DNA of 64,000 nt from assembly GCF_964656455.1 (NCBI RefSeq), contig NC_135715.1, positions 38,574,603 to 38,638,602 of the forward strand, given 5' to 3'. The DNA is from Halichoerus grypus (lineage: Eukaryota; Chordata; Mammalia; Carnivora; Phocidae). Of this stretch, positions 23,690 to 34,365 are shown piece after piece (within the stretch, counting starts at the first letter, position 1; each line of letters starts with the position of its first letter). A program made the translations under genes and the position numbers. The notes beneath the pieces are model-generated. The model had not been told where the DNA came from. It made no database searches and saw nothing but the letters and a program-made list of their open reading frames with translations.

Positions 23690-23935
23690 ATACAGTCCTT
23701 ACCAAAATCAGGTACTGTTCTTATTGTTTTTATATTAACATCTTAAATCCTCACACTCACACTATGAAGTAAATATAGTTATTATCCTTATCATTTTATA
23801 AAAAGGGAAATAGAGCCCCAAAGGGTTTAAGTAATTTGCTGAGAGCTATGCAGTTATTAAGTAGTAGAAGCAGATTAAAACTTACATAGTCTAGCCGCAG
23901 ATTCTCTCTGCTCTTAGCCATTTCATTATGCTCTC
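23690..23935 (-). repeat. MIR SINE, near full length
   Basis: Reverse-complement MIR: catcttaaatcctcacactc, actatgaagtaaatatagtt, cattttataaaaagggaaat, taagtaatttgctgagagct, gttattaagtagtagaagca, and ctcttagccatttcattatg. Confidence 0.8.
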
Positions 23936-24599
23936 TAATGATACACATGGTTCCTTTTAAAGTTAAATAACATAACCTAAATACTTTACACTTAGATAGG
24001 ACAAATTCTTAAAAAACCATAATGAGTTCTTATGGATTTATTACTTTTAAGTAGAATAAGGAACAGTATTGTTCTAAGGCAAGAAACTTGTATTAGTCAC
24101 TAATGACATAGTATTAAGAACCCTTATTTTTCAGTGATTATTTTATAAAATATGTGATTATTAATATTATGCAAGGACCTTTTCTAGTTAGTTTACCAAA
24201 GAAAAGATATTTTCCAGATAATGGAAATAACTGTAAAGTTGTGGTCTATTGGGCAGAAATGCAGTCAGAGATAAACATGGACTTGGACCACTCATTGCAA
24301 CATTATGTATTTTTTTATCCTGATAGAGAAAAGGAACTTTATTTCTCCTATTACCATTATAATAAGATAGCACAGAATTAAAAAACACAACAAAACAATC
24401 AAAACAAAACAAACTCAAAATCCTTAAAAGTTCTTATTAGGCACGCTTTGTATATGAGTCCAATAAAATAAGTAGACACTTCCATTTGCCAAAAAATATC
24501 AATTATGTTGTGTTACCAAACTTTGGTTTGTTTTAACAATGTACTAACCAAATAATTTATATAAACTCATTACACTCATAGTTTAGGTACATACCTAAA
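23936..24599. other. AT-rich non-coding sequence, nothing recognised
   Basis: Overlapping chance frames on both strands at 24154-24418 have no domain. Confidence 0.4.
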
Positions 24600-24745
24600 T
24601 GTCTACATTTTGTATAATATGAAATTAAATTTTCAAACAGGTTAAGTGACTTGTTCAAGATTATGTAGTATAGAGAAAGTAGGCTTTCATTTCAAAGGGA
24701 TGCCATGAATGCCGTGAATCTCTCTATTCTCTTAGCCTCCTGCTC
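24600..24745 (-). repeat. Possible MIR fragment
   Basis: ttcaaacaggttaagtgact, tgttcaagattatgtagtat and agaaagtaggctttcatttc resemble the reverse-complement MIR middle. Confidence 0.45.
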
Positions 24746-24829
24746 AGGCAGTCGCCTTTTGGATGCCTAATCCCTAAGTATCACAGGTGCGCGGTGTAGA
24801 ACTAGCAAACTAAGACTCTGTACTCATGG

Positions 24830-25050
24830 CACTTATCTGTATCTGATAGCAGAGAAAAGCAAATAATTTAGTGTATGTCACGTACTCATAAAGTTCAAAG
24901 GTGAATTAAAGAAGTATAAAGGGCAGGGGAGTTATGGCAATGTGAAAATTATTGTACACAGAGTGGTCAGCAGAGGCCATGCTGATAGAAAAATCCAGAG
25001 GAAGCCATTTCAAAGCCCCTGATCTTAACCATTCAGACAAACTGACCCCA
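24830..25050 (+). repeat. Possible fragment of ancient repeat family A
   Basis: catggcacttatctgtatct and agagtggtcagcagaggcca recall the 5' part of the family. Weak match. Confidence 0.3.
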
Positions 25051-25136
25051 CCCTACAGTATTTTCCGCTCAAGAAGAAACAGATTCAGAGAGCCTAATTA
25101 ATCATACTGGCTTAAGTGTGGTTAAGCCATTACTTG

Positions 25137-25138
<2 letters not shown>

Positions 25139-25172
<34 letters not shown>
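25139..25172. repeat. (AT)n microsatellite
   Basis: About 17 AT units without interruption. Confidence 0.95.
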
Positions 25173-25175
<3 letters not shown>

Positions 25176-25254
25176 GTCTGCAAAATGGGTAGAATTATGG
25201 AGCTTCTAATTAACAGAATGTCATAAGTTAAGAAGTAATCACAAATCAAAAAAT

Positions 25255-26115
25255 CAGGTCTTCAAATAAGATTTATTACAGTAATGAAAAAATGCAAATG
25301 CCAAAACATCTTGGAAAATTATTCAAATTTACTCAGAAATAAAATTATATTAAAAGGGTAAGATAATAATTAATGCCTATCCACCTGTCAAAAATACAAA
25401 ATGAAGTATCCAAAATTGACTTAGATTCCAAAAAACAGACATTCTCCAAAAGGGCTGATCGCAATATAAATTAGAATAACTTTCTTTTTCCTGGAAGGAT
25501 GGCTAGATGGATGGATGTCTAGGTGGATGGACGTCTAGATAGATGATAGATAGATAGATAGATAGATAGAATAAAATGTTCTCTTTGAACAGGATTCAAT
25601 CTCAACTCTGCCATTTAATTTTAAGGTAGTCTTGACAATTCATAAAACAGAACAATATCAGACTTACTGAGAACATAGATGAAGTAATTAATGTAAGGTT
25701 TTTAACTCAGAACATAGTGCAATAAGCACCCACGAAATATTAATTATTACTGTTGTAAAATACATAATGGTATATTCTGCAGCCATAAAATTCAGCTATA
25801 AATTTAATGGCATGCTGAAATTTTTATTAACGTATTATGGATAAATAAAAATTGCAGGTTACAAAACAATATTTATGGTATGATTTTACTTTGTAAAAAT
25901 AATTATATTTATTTTATCATGTATAACCACATTTATGTTTCACTATTTAACTAGATTAAACTATTTTATTTATTATCATAGTTCCCTAATGAAACAAATG
26001 GAATGAGAGAAATAAATAATACCAAATGAATTAACAGAGTTTATTTCTGATTGATAGGATTACATGTGATTTTTAATTTTTTTCCATTTATTCCTTTACA
26101 TATTGTTTTTCAACT
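25255..26115 (+). repeat. Old L1 LINE 3' end, interrupted by a tetranucleotide repeat
   Basis: The left part (aatgaaaaaatgcaaatgcc, gggctgatcgcaatataaat) resembles the end of L1 ORF2. The right part (tattctgcagccataaaatt, atttaatggcatgctgaaat, ttgcaggttacaaaacaata, tatggtatgattttactttg) follows the L1M-type 3' end, where the family has 'atgcagccattaaaa' and 'gtatgatcccaattttg'. No open frame survives. The compound GATA/GATG repeat at 25497-25571 sits inside it. Confidence 0.7.
25497..25571. repeat. Compound (GATG)n(GATA)n microsatellite
   Basis: Imperfect gatg / gtctag units lead into about seven perfect GATA units near 25538-25570. Confidence 0.9.
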
Positions 26116-26119
26116 CACA

Positions 26120-26540
26120 TTATCAAGCACCCACACTTTGCTAGGGCCCTGTTTCAGACGCTGTATAGCTGTGGTCAAAGGGTCAAGGTCTCTGCTTGAT
26201 TGGACTTTCACTAAGGGGGATAGTTGACAGGTAAATAAATTCATTTGTAAGATAATTTTCACAGGGTTAGTGTCATAGGAACATGAAACAGAGTAAGGAG
26301 GTAGAAAGTGACTGGGTAGAGCAAGGGAGGCAGAAGTTCCTATGTATAAAGCATGGTAAGAAATCTGCGGAGTTAAGAAATAAACTGAGACCAGGATGAG
26401 GAGAGGAAGACACAGGTGAAGAGCAATCTTGTCAAAGGCCTGAAGGGGAAAAACAAGGAGCTCTGCCCATGTGACAATGGGAAAAGGGCCACCAGAGCAG
26501 AGGGCCCATCTTGGAAGGCAGTGGAAATTTGACAGCTGGA
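26120..26540 (+). repeat. Ancient unassigned repeat family A, copy
   Basis: This copy has the clearest 5' half: caagcacccacactttgcta, ggtcaaggtctctgcttgat, tggactttcactaaggggga, gacaggtaaataaattcatt, then gaaagtgactgggtagagca. A SINEC inserted just downstream. Confidence 0.55.
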
Positions 26541-26559
26541 GTCAAATGTTAGTTCTTCT

Positions 26560-26759
26560 TTTTTTTTTTTTTAAAGATTTTATTTATTTATTTGAGAGAG
26601 AGAGAATGAGAGAGAGAGCACATGAGAGGGGGGAGGGTCAGAGGGAGAAGCAGACTCCCTGCCGAGCAGGGAGCCCGATGTGGGACTCGATCCAGGGACT
26701 CCAGGATCATGACCTGAGCCGAAGGCAGTCGCTCAACCAACTGAGCCACCCAGGCGCCC
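26560..26759 (-). mobile_element. CAN SINE (SINEC), full length
   Basis: Reverse-strand SINEC ending ctgagccacccaggcgccc, with a T-rich start. A perfect 16-bp duplication, aaatgttagttcttct, lies at 26544-26559 and 26760-26775. A 122-codon frame (26471-26839) runs through it and is a SINE artefact. Confidence 0.97.
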
Positions 26760-26775
26760 AAATGTTAGTTCTTCT

Positions 26776-27322
26776 TAATACTCCTGTTGATTTTAGTATT
26801 TTTCTATATAGATACGTTATGTATTTCCAGACATTTTAACTGATAGTATTTATAGATCTGTGCTGTTATAAGGGGCAGACATAACAAGTATAAAAATGTT
26901 TATAGACAAAATGAGAACAGCAGAAAATTAACTTGGAGATGTATTATAATTGCATGATGTGCAAATGCACATGCATTTGGACAATGACTAGAAGATATCA
27001 AAGCACATAATTATGTTTGAGTGGATTAATAACTTTTTAAAACTAAATCCTTTAAGCTTTCAGCTGATTAATTTTTTACAGTAAGGTAAGGGAAAAATCG
27101 TGTCATTTATTCCCTTCACAAACTTCAGGAACCCCTTTTATCTTTTACTTCAAAATTCCTGTAGGTTGTCATACTTTTCTCTATTGTAATGGCCTGGTTT
27201 CAGGTTACTAATAAACAAATCTGGACTTATTTATTGATAGTTTTCCTGACTATGTATAAAAAAATGACAATGTAAGCCACCGATTATTCCTTAAAGAACT
27301 GTACAGTTTGGACACCTCAGTG
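26776..27322. other. Non-coding sequence, nothing recognised
   Basis: No feature seen. Confidence 0.4.
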
Positions 27323-27334
27323 TAAGTGATGATA

Positions 27335-27515
27335 GGGCACCTGGGTGGCTCAGTGAGTTAGGCGTCTGCCTTCGGCTCAGGTCATGATCCTGGAGTCCCA
27401 GGATTGAGTCTCGCATCGGGGGGGGGGGTCCCCGCTCAGCAGGGAGTCTGCTTCTCCCTCTGCTCTTCACCCCACTCTCTCTCGCTCTCAAATAAATAAA
27501 ATCTTAAAAAAAACA
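27335..27515 (+). mobile_element. CAN SINE (SINEC) with an 11-base G run
   Basis: Head gggcacctgggtggctcagt, tail aaataaataaaatcttaaaa. A perfect 12-bp duplication, taagtgatgata, lies at 27323-27334 and 27516-27527. The usual cgggctccctgct segment has become a run of 11 G (27418-27428) followed by tccccgctc. Confidence 0.96.
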
Positions 27516-27527
27516 TAAGTGATGATA

Positions 27528-28009
27528 CATCTTTGCAAAATATTATGCAGGGTTTAAATTCGGTTACTCGACACAGCAAGTTTTGGGATAAAAATAAACT
27601 TTTCTTGGTCTTCTTTGACATATTAATAACTAAAATCAGAAATTATAATTACTGCTTGAATATCTTCCTACAAAATAAAATGAAATGTTACATGATTTGA
27701 AGTTAGGGAGCTTAATGTTTTCGATGTGACCTTGTTACAGAAAACCTGCACTGAAATTTTAAATGGCTGGAATATAATGACAGAGAAGCAAGTTTAAGAT
27801 AGAAAAGTTAGAGCACACATAGAGGCTAATTTTAATAACTGTGTTTGACAAATGAGATGAAAGTACCTGATCTATCTTCTGAAAGCACTATTCAAGATTC
27901 TATATATTACATATTTTTAAAATATGGGCTTTAGGTATTTTTAATACATAATATACTTGAGAGTAGCTTGATTCCTATCTGCTGAGGACTGATGAATTTA
28001 TGAACAGTT
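27528..28009. other. AT-rich non-coding sequence, nothing recognised
   Basis: No feature seen. Confidence 0.4.
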
Positions 28010-28130
28010 GTTGTGTAGCAGATTTCTATAACTTTGTGCCTATGCGTAACAATACCATACTGTACCCTTAAAAATCTGTCAAGAGAGTAGATATGTTAAG
28101 TGCTCCCATCACAATACCATTTTTAAAAAG
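28010..28130 (+). repeat. Possible L1 3' UTR fragment
   Basis: atactgtacccttaaaaatc, tgtcaagagagtagatatgt and taagtgctcccatcacaata follow a phrase order known from L1 3' ends ('ctgtaccttaaaaat', 'gtagatctcatgttaagtg', 'accacaataa'). Confidence 0.5.
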
Positions 28131-31100
28131 AATATAGATGGATTTTTATAATACCATTATGTTAAAATAAGAAAACAGATTGATTCAAAAAAAATTATGA
28201 GCAATAGTGCAATTTTAATTGAGAGTTGTGGTCTTCCACATTTTTATTTATCAGGGCTCAGATCTGTGTGTGCTTCTTTATATTTGATTCCTTTTGATTC
28301 TCATTCATGCACACGGAGTTGCTACAGTAACGAAACATTTGAAAGCTCAGAGTTGGTTACTTCTCTGATTTCATATGCAGGAACTTAAAAGTGTTACTAT
28401 TTATATATGATAACTAATTAATTGTCCTGGCTACTCTGCATCATTATATGAATGCGGAAGAAATGGATAGCAATAAAAGACTAGGAAATACACAGACAGG
28501 ATCTTGCCCATATTTCCTCGTTAACTTCTACGTTTCCCTACTAAATTTAATGACATACTTAAGAAAGATTTTCTCCTTTAGTGGCCTCAAACCAGAGTGC
28601 CATTTTCTTAGGTTAGAATAGTGCAGGTCGTTGTATATTGGGACAGTTAGCTTTTTTTTCCTGAATACATTATGACCTAATACAGTCACGTCAAGGGGGT
28701 GCTTGGTCAGTTTTCCTTTCTCTCTGACATGAAAAAACATGTGAAAGACTCTGAAGCACCTTATCTTCTCCCCTCACCCGGGAGTTTTAGAAGAGGGCAT
28801 TGAAGTCCAGCCGATTTTATTTTCTGTTGCTGAGTCCTGCAGGCCAGGAACTAGGTCAAAAACTGCTGACCTTCTGTGAACAATTTCTTCTGGTGATCAG
28901 ATAGGAAAGGCTTTTGATGCTTGTTCTGTGAGTTAGGAGTCCAGCAAGTGGAAGCCAACACTGCTTGTGGTCTTTGGCGTGTGAACTTTAATAAAAATAT
29001 TTCACACAGAAATTCCTGAGAGCATCTATCTAGTCCACTTTCATCAACCGAAATTTTGAGACTAAAGCTCTAGAGAGAAGCTTTCGGATAGTAAGATGCT
29101 TTCAAAGTTAACATGTATTTTGAAATTGTTGTAGTTTAAGAGAACTCCAAACTAGAGTTCAATCTGAGAAAGAGACTATCGTATCTTTCTATTTTATCAA
29201 AAGTTATAATTTACAAATGTTAGTTTTGTGCAAATGCACATGATTTAGGGTAGCCAATAAGCATTAGTAAACGGAAGGACTAGAGCCCAGGAAAATTTAG
29301 CCTGAATATGAAAAATTAATAACACTAAAAATTATTGGCTTTATAATTGCTTCCCAGAAGATGTGGCAAAATCTCTACTCCTAGGGTCATTTAAGAAGGC
29401 TGACTTGAACAAAATGCTTACACTGTGGGCTGGGCCAGCTAATAGGTTTTAGCCCTCTCCAATTCCCAAACACTGTTGACTGTACATAGAATATCACAGT
29501 TACCACTTTAGGAAGTCCAGAGAAGGGCAAAACTCTCTGTAATCCTTGGAGGAATTGTGGTGTTGCTATTATTACGACGTCTTCTCTAGTTGTGAAACTG
29601 ATGGAAGAGGCACAAATTACAGACATCTGGCAAGGGGAATAGTTTCATTTTCTATTATTCTCCCCTATTAGCTACCAATTCCCGCTCCCTACTCACATTA
29701 ACCCTGCCTGACAGTCCCTAGAAATTAAAGTATTTATTAGGTCCCAGGCTTCTATACACTGTCAGTGGTACTTTCTACAGTCAACAGTTCCCCACCATAA
29801 ATAATAGCTCCGCATGTCGGGCTGTGACCTGTGGAAAGTGACTTACTCCTCTTGGAGTTCAGTGGCTCTCTTTGGAGCTTACCCTCAGATAAGCTGCAAA
29901 AGCCTTGGGCTCTGTGGATAAATTATGTTGAGAACAAGAAGGAAGAAAGAGATGTAGCTATTCAGAGGAGGCTGGAGTCAGGGAGTCCTGAGCCAGGTGG
30001 GTTTCTGTCATTGAAGAGTGCCGAGCATGGAAATAGCAGCATGGCAGCAAAGCAAGACCTCCTGAATAATTCATCACTGCCCTACGCTCTTTCGAGGCTG
30101 TACTCTTATTTATGAACATAGATTATACTGTTATTGATTGCAATCCTCACGGAGGCATTTCATTAACTAGGAGGTTTGTCTGTTTGCATATGCTTTGTTT
30201 CCCTGACAGTTTCCTTGTATTTGAACAGAAATTTATAGCTGAAGTAAAATTAAAGAGAATTGTCTAACAATTCTGGCTCATTCTGCAATCAGGAAGGGGA
30301 TTGGAAATGGTTTCCTCTAGATACCCAGAGTGTTAAATCATTTTATTCCATTAATTGTACTGCGATCTGAAAGTGTGGTGAAAAACATCCCAAAAAAAGT
30401 ACTCTTCCCAACGATCTCTCTACCTACATCATTTACTACCATTGTTCCAGATAGATTATCTGAAATTTCAAATAAATTTTCCCATGGTACTTGGATTCCA
30501 GAGATGCTTAAGATATCTAAATGATTAGACAAATTGCTTGCATGCTCCACAAACTAGCTCCTAACCACATTAACTCAAAGGGTGTGAGAATTAAATTGTA
30601 CTCAGCACTGCATGAATATTCAGAGGGAATCCAGAATCTGACCCACTAGGACAAATTGTTCTCTTAGGTGCCTCTGAGCAGAAGCATCCTTTCTTAAGAG
30701 GAATCCTGAAAGACACTCGTGGCCCAGGATATTGTAGTAGCTGATTCAAGTGAAATACTAATTTATATCCGATAAAAGTGTGGTGATGTAAAGGGTGCCG
30801 CAGCCTGAATTTTGTCTTGAATCATGATATTTAAAACCTGAACCTTAAGATAAGAATAGCATTAGACTATGTGCAATTGAATCAAAACAGAAATATGAAG
30901 ACAGTTTTTTATTGCAGGAAAGGAAACTCAGGAAACTTTTGGAGTATTTGTTGTGGCTGCATTTTGTGCTATTGTGGATGATGATTTGTTTGAAACCTGT
31001 AAGTCTGAAAAGAAATGAATCACAAAAACTAAGAGGGGTCAGGATTTCTCAGGTGGCAGTGATGCTCATCTGAAGAAGCTCTTCAGAATGTCTCTGAGCT

Positions 31101-31639
31101 GCAGTACTTTGACAATAGAAGAAATAAGAAAGAAGTTCATATCAGGATTTGATTCCCTTGCACAGGTACAAAGAAACTCAAAGTTCTAGCAACTATGCTA
31201 AAAATAGGAAAAAAGTAAACAGGCAAAGGCTTCTTTCTTACAGAAAGAAAATATTTTGGTTGCATACTTTACTTATTTATTACAATATTATTGGTTTTGT
31301 TTGCACTAAGTGATACATTTTTTTTCAATGGGAGGTTTATGTTTTTCCAGAATGAACTTGTTTTCAAGAGTTCAATTACTGAATGAATGAATTCTCTAAG
31401 AAGATACGTTGCCAATTGTTGGGCCAAAAGTTATTCACCACCTGTCCCTTCCGTCATTTCTCCAGTTATCTTAAAGGTTTTAAATGGGAATGTTCAAATA
31501 AGTTGCAAATCTAAAAGAGTATTTTATCTTTCAAAAACATTTTACCTTCACCTTCTGGGGTGCAGTCTGAACTCCCTTCTTGAGGCTGAAGAACTCATCC
31601 TCTTGATTTTCTTTTTATAAATTCCACTTGATTCCCACC
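28131..31639. other. Long non-coding stretch, nothing recognised
   Basis: About 3.5 kb without a recognisable repeat, exon or RNA gene. Frames of 60-94 codons (for example 29831-30115) have no domain and no neighbours that would fit an exon. Unique sequence of this length is where conserved regulatory elements could lie, but the sequence alone does not show them. Confidence 0.4.
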
Positions 31640-31945
31640 AGTGCTATGAAGGGCCAGTATGCCCATACTGTGCCAGATGTGATGGGCCTCACTGGCCCCA
31701 AGTCAAGTCGTGTTATTCCTCTGTTAAAACACCTCAGTGGCAAACCTCTTCTTTTGGAACAAATTCTAAACTCCTTGGCACAGTTCATATGTCCTTACGT
31801 AGGTTGCCCTGCTCTCATCCTTTGTTCATGACTGTGCTAGGTTAGCTGAAAGTCCCACGTCTCCATGTCAAGACAGTTGATCACCCTACATGGTGACCTT
31901 CTTCTCTAACATCCTCCCATTCAAATCCCTTCCTTCCTTCCTTTC
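31640..31945 (+). repeat. L2 LINE fragment
   Basis: ctgttaaaacacctcagtgg, ggaacaaattctaaactcct and tggcacagttcatatgtcct follow the L2 order known from the family ('ttaaaaccttcaatgg', 'aaagtccaaactcctta', 'catggcctacaaggcc'). Confidence 0.6.
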
Positions 31946-31949
31946 AACA

Positions 31950-32030
31950 ATCTCCAGTTGTATGACCTTGAAGAAATCATCTTATTTTGCTGATCATCCA
32001 TCTCTTAATTCACAAGAGATGAGTAATACT
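31950..32030 (+). repeat. Possible MIR fragment
   Basis: ccagttgtatgaccttgaag resembles the MIR phrase 'agctgtgtgaccttggg'. It runs into a TTTC repeat. Confidence 0.4.
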
Positions 32031-32033
32031 ATT

Positions 32034-32070
32034 TCCTTTCTTTCTTTCTTTCTTTCTTTTTTTTTTTTTT
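32034..32070. repeat. (TTTC)n and poly(T)
   Basis: About six TTTC units followed by a T run. Confidence 0.9.
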
Positions 32071-32521
32071 GGAAGATTAAAGATACTGTCACTGGGCTGG
32101 TGTCTGTCCCATTGTCCATGAATAGAGTGATACTTTTTCTCTTTCTGTCTTTTTGAGTGTGATACTATTTTGGACTACAGGCAGATGGTTATTTCCTCTT
32201 GCTAATAGGAATTAATTTACTAGTATAATTTCAACATGGCAGTCTGCATATCTTCTGTCTACATCATTCAGTGCTTCTAAGGTGAGATAGCTATAGTAAA
32301 AACACCAGAGAAGGCAAGTGCCACTTACCATATCTCATAAATGGTAAAAGCTATTAAAAAAACTTATTTTTTTGTATCCATGCTTTGGGGCCTTTCATCC
32401 TTTGGGATAAAAAACACTGAAAAAGAAATTCAGTGCTTCTCATTCCTATTCTCTTTTTGCTACATAAGCATTTGAGCCCAGGCTATGGAAACAAATCGAC
32501 ATTTTGTTCCATTAGCTCATA
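32071..32521. other. Non-coding sequence, nothing recognised
   Basis: No feature seen. Confidence 0.4.
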
Positions 32522-32951
32522 TAGTAGTCCCCTCTTAACCATGGTGGATATGTTGCAAGACCCCTGGGGGATGCCTGAAACCACAGACAGTACCCAACTC
32601 TCTATATGTTTTTTTCCTATACATACCTACATATGATAAAGTTTAATTTATAAATTAAGCACAGTAAGAGATTAAAATGATAATAATAAAAGGGAATAAT
32701 TTTAACAATCCACTGTCATAAAAGCTGTGTGGATGTGGTCTATCTCTCTCTCAAAATATCTATTGTACTGGACCCACAGTACTTGCGATGATCTGAAGTG
32801 ATGAGATGAACGCAGACATTGTGATGTAGTGTTAGGCTGCCGTTGCCCTTCTGAGGATGTGTCAGAAAGAGGATCATCTGCTTCTGGACTGCAATTGACC
32901 GCAGGTAACTGAGACCTCACAAAGTGAAACAGCAGATAGGGGGCACTGCTG
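32522..32951. mobile_element. Non-autonomous Tigger-type (TcMar) DNA transposon, about 430 bp
   Basis: The left end tagtagtcccctcttaacc and right end agatagggggcactgctg are diverged terminal inverted repeats of the CAGTAGTCCCC type. Internal text (gcctgaaaccacagacagta, tgataaagtttaatttataa, gcacagtaagagattaaaat, aggatcatctgcttctggac) matches a known short Tigger-derived element. It has no coding capacity. The 134-codon minus-strand frame at 32702-33106 overlaps it and is not a gene. The exact subfamily name is left open. Confidence 0.8.
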
Positions 32952-33619
32952 AACTGTGTGAAACAAAATGAAGAAACAGACGTATTTACTTTCTTTGGGC
33001 CTAAAATAAGCGCTGATACCCTTATCCTTGTAACTTGTCTCTTAGGAACATTAAAAGGTCTAGTGATACCAATTATGCCAATTATAAGAATGTGTATATG
33101 ATGCACTACAGAAAGACATGGTAATTACCGTTATTTTAGAGAAAAGCATAAGATTCTGACATTCAGTTACCTTTGTAAGAAGTTTACTTTTAAAATCACT
33201 TCATCTCTTTTGGCATCTAAACCCACCACAGATGCTTTATGATTTTATGTTTTTAATTAATGTCAACCCCCAGGTTGCAGTGAGAGCTGTCTGATTTCCC
33301 TGCCAGAGCCCAGACTGAGAGAATTATGCTGGCAATGAAGAAATGATGATGCCCATTAAGGTTTCAAACTCAAGTTTGAAACTTTAAAAAAAATCTGGGT
33401 CTGTTCATGTGCTACTCTTAAAGTTGTCTTCTGCTAAGGGCCCTTCTCTGGTCACCAGCGAAATATCTTTAATAAATATTATCACTGAAAAACAGACTAC
33501 TTTCATAATTATATTACTTCATTATCTCACATGGCATGTTTTATTTCTTATCCAATTCCTATTCAATAAAAGAAATTATTTGGAATTATAAACAGTTTTG
33601 TATGATTTTACATGGGTTT
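32952..33619. other. Non-coding sequence with one palindrome
   Basis: Apart from the palindrome at 33356-33387, nothing is recognised. Confidence 0.4.
33356..33387. repeat. 32-bp near-perfect palindrome
   Basis: gtttcaaact (33361-33370) and agtttgaaac (33373-33382) are exact reverse complements around a 2-base centre. The pairing extends to 15 bases per arm with one G-T mismatch (ttaag with tttaa). Confidence 0.85.
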
Positions 33620-33755
33620 GAGAGTCAGTAGAGTGTACTCACAGTGTAGGCTCGTGCTGTCATCATATGGGTGCCATCTCGAGACTTTCAAAAGACTGAA
33701 CATCCTTTAAGCTGCTGGGAAAAGTAGAAATAATCATTCTTAAACTCGCTGTTAA
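33620..33755 (+). repeat. Possible MIR fragment
   Basis: agagtcagtagagtgtactc and gaacatcctttaagctgctg weakly follow the MIR sense order. Confidence 0.3.
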
Positions 33756-33759
33756 TGTA

Positions 33760-33935
33760 TTACATTCATTCATTTAAATAATATTATTTGAGCACTTAGT
33801 GTCTCTATATCTTTGAAACATGAGTATCTCAAAAACAAATAAAGGAAAACCCAGCTGTCAAGAAATTTATAGTTTAATAGAGGAGATTTTTAAATTACAT
33901 AAATCCAGAGAGTGATAAGTGGCCCAGGTGATTTT
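33760..33935 (+). repeat. Ancient unassigned repeat family A, copy
   Basis: tatttgagcacttagtgtct, gctgtcaagaaatttatagt, ttaatagaggagatttttaa and agagtgataagtggcccagg are the family's 5' phrases in order. A TA run follows at 33936-33952. Confidence 0.45.
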
Positions 33936-33952
33936 ATATATATATATATATA
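33936..33952. repeat. (TA)n microsatellite
   Basis: About eight TA units. Confidence 0.9.
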
Positions 33953-34039
33953 ATGTATACACACAGTGTCAAGGGCAAGGATAAATATAAAGATGCAGTT
34001 AAGATCTATTAATACCCATAAAGGAGTGTGTTTCTTCAA

Positions 34040-34365
34040 TCAATTAATATTCTATAAATGTCAGGCATTCATGTAGGCACCAAGGATACAGGGGATAACA
34101 TAAAAGATAAGCAACTTATTTTATAAAGCAAAGAAATAAATAAAATATAATATCAGATAACGTTAAATATTCTGAAGAAATGTGTTAGAGATTGAGCGGA
34201 AGGACATATGCTCTAAGCTGGTCTCCTTAATGATGTGGTATTGGAGCTGACGCCTGCAGGATGGAGTTGGCCAGCCACATGAAAATCAGGGAAGTGGATG
34301 TTGCAGGCAGTAAGAAGAGCAAGCTCAAAGGCTCTGAAACAGTCACATGTTTGCCAGTCGTATTA
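34040..34365 (+). repeat. Ancient unassigned repeat family A, second adjacent copy
   Basis: taaatgtcaggcattcatgt, gcaccaaggatacaggggat, gagctgacgcctgcaggatg, gttggccagccacatgaaaa and aagctcaaaggctctgaaac again give the family's 5' half, in the same orientation as the copy just upstream. Confidence 0.55.

Noticed and set aside
26471..26839. 122-codon frame containing a FKDFIYLFERE-type motif
   Set aside because: This is the typical translation of a SINEC. The same peptide appears at every SINEC in the window (for example 37198-37428, 41527-41757, 56863-57090, 59351-59635).
32702..33106. 134-codon minus-strand frame as a gene
   Set aside because: Most of it lies within a non-autonomous Tigger-type element that has no coding history.
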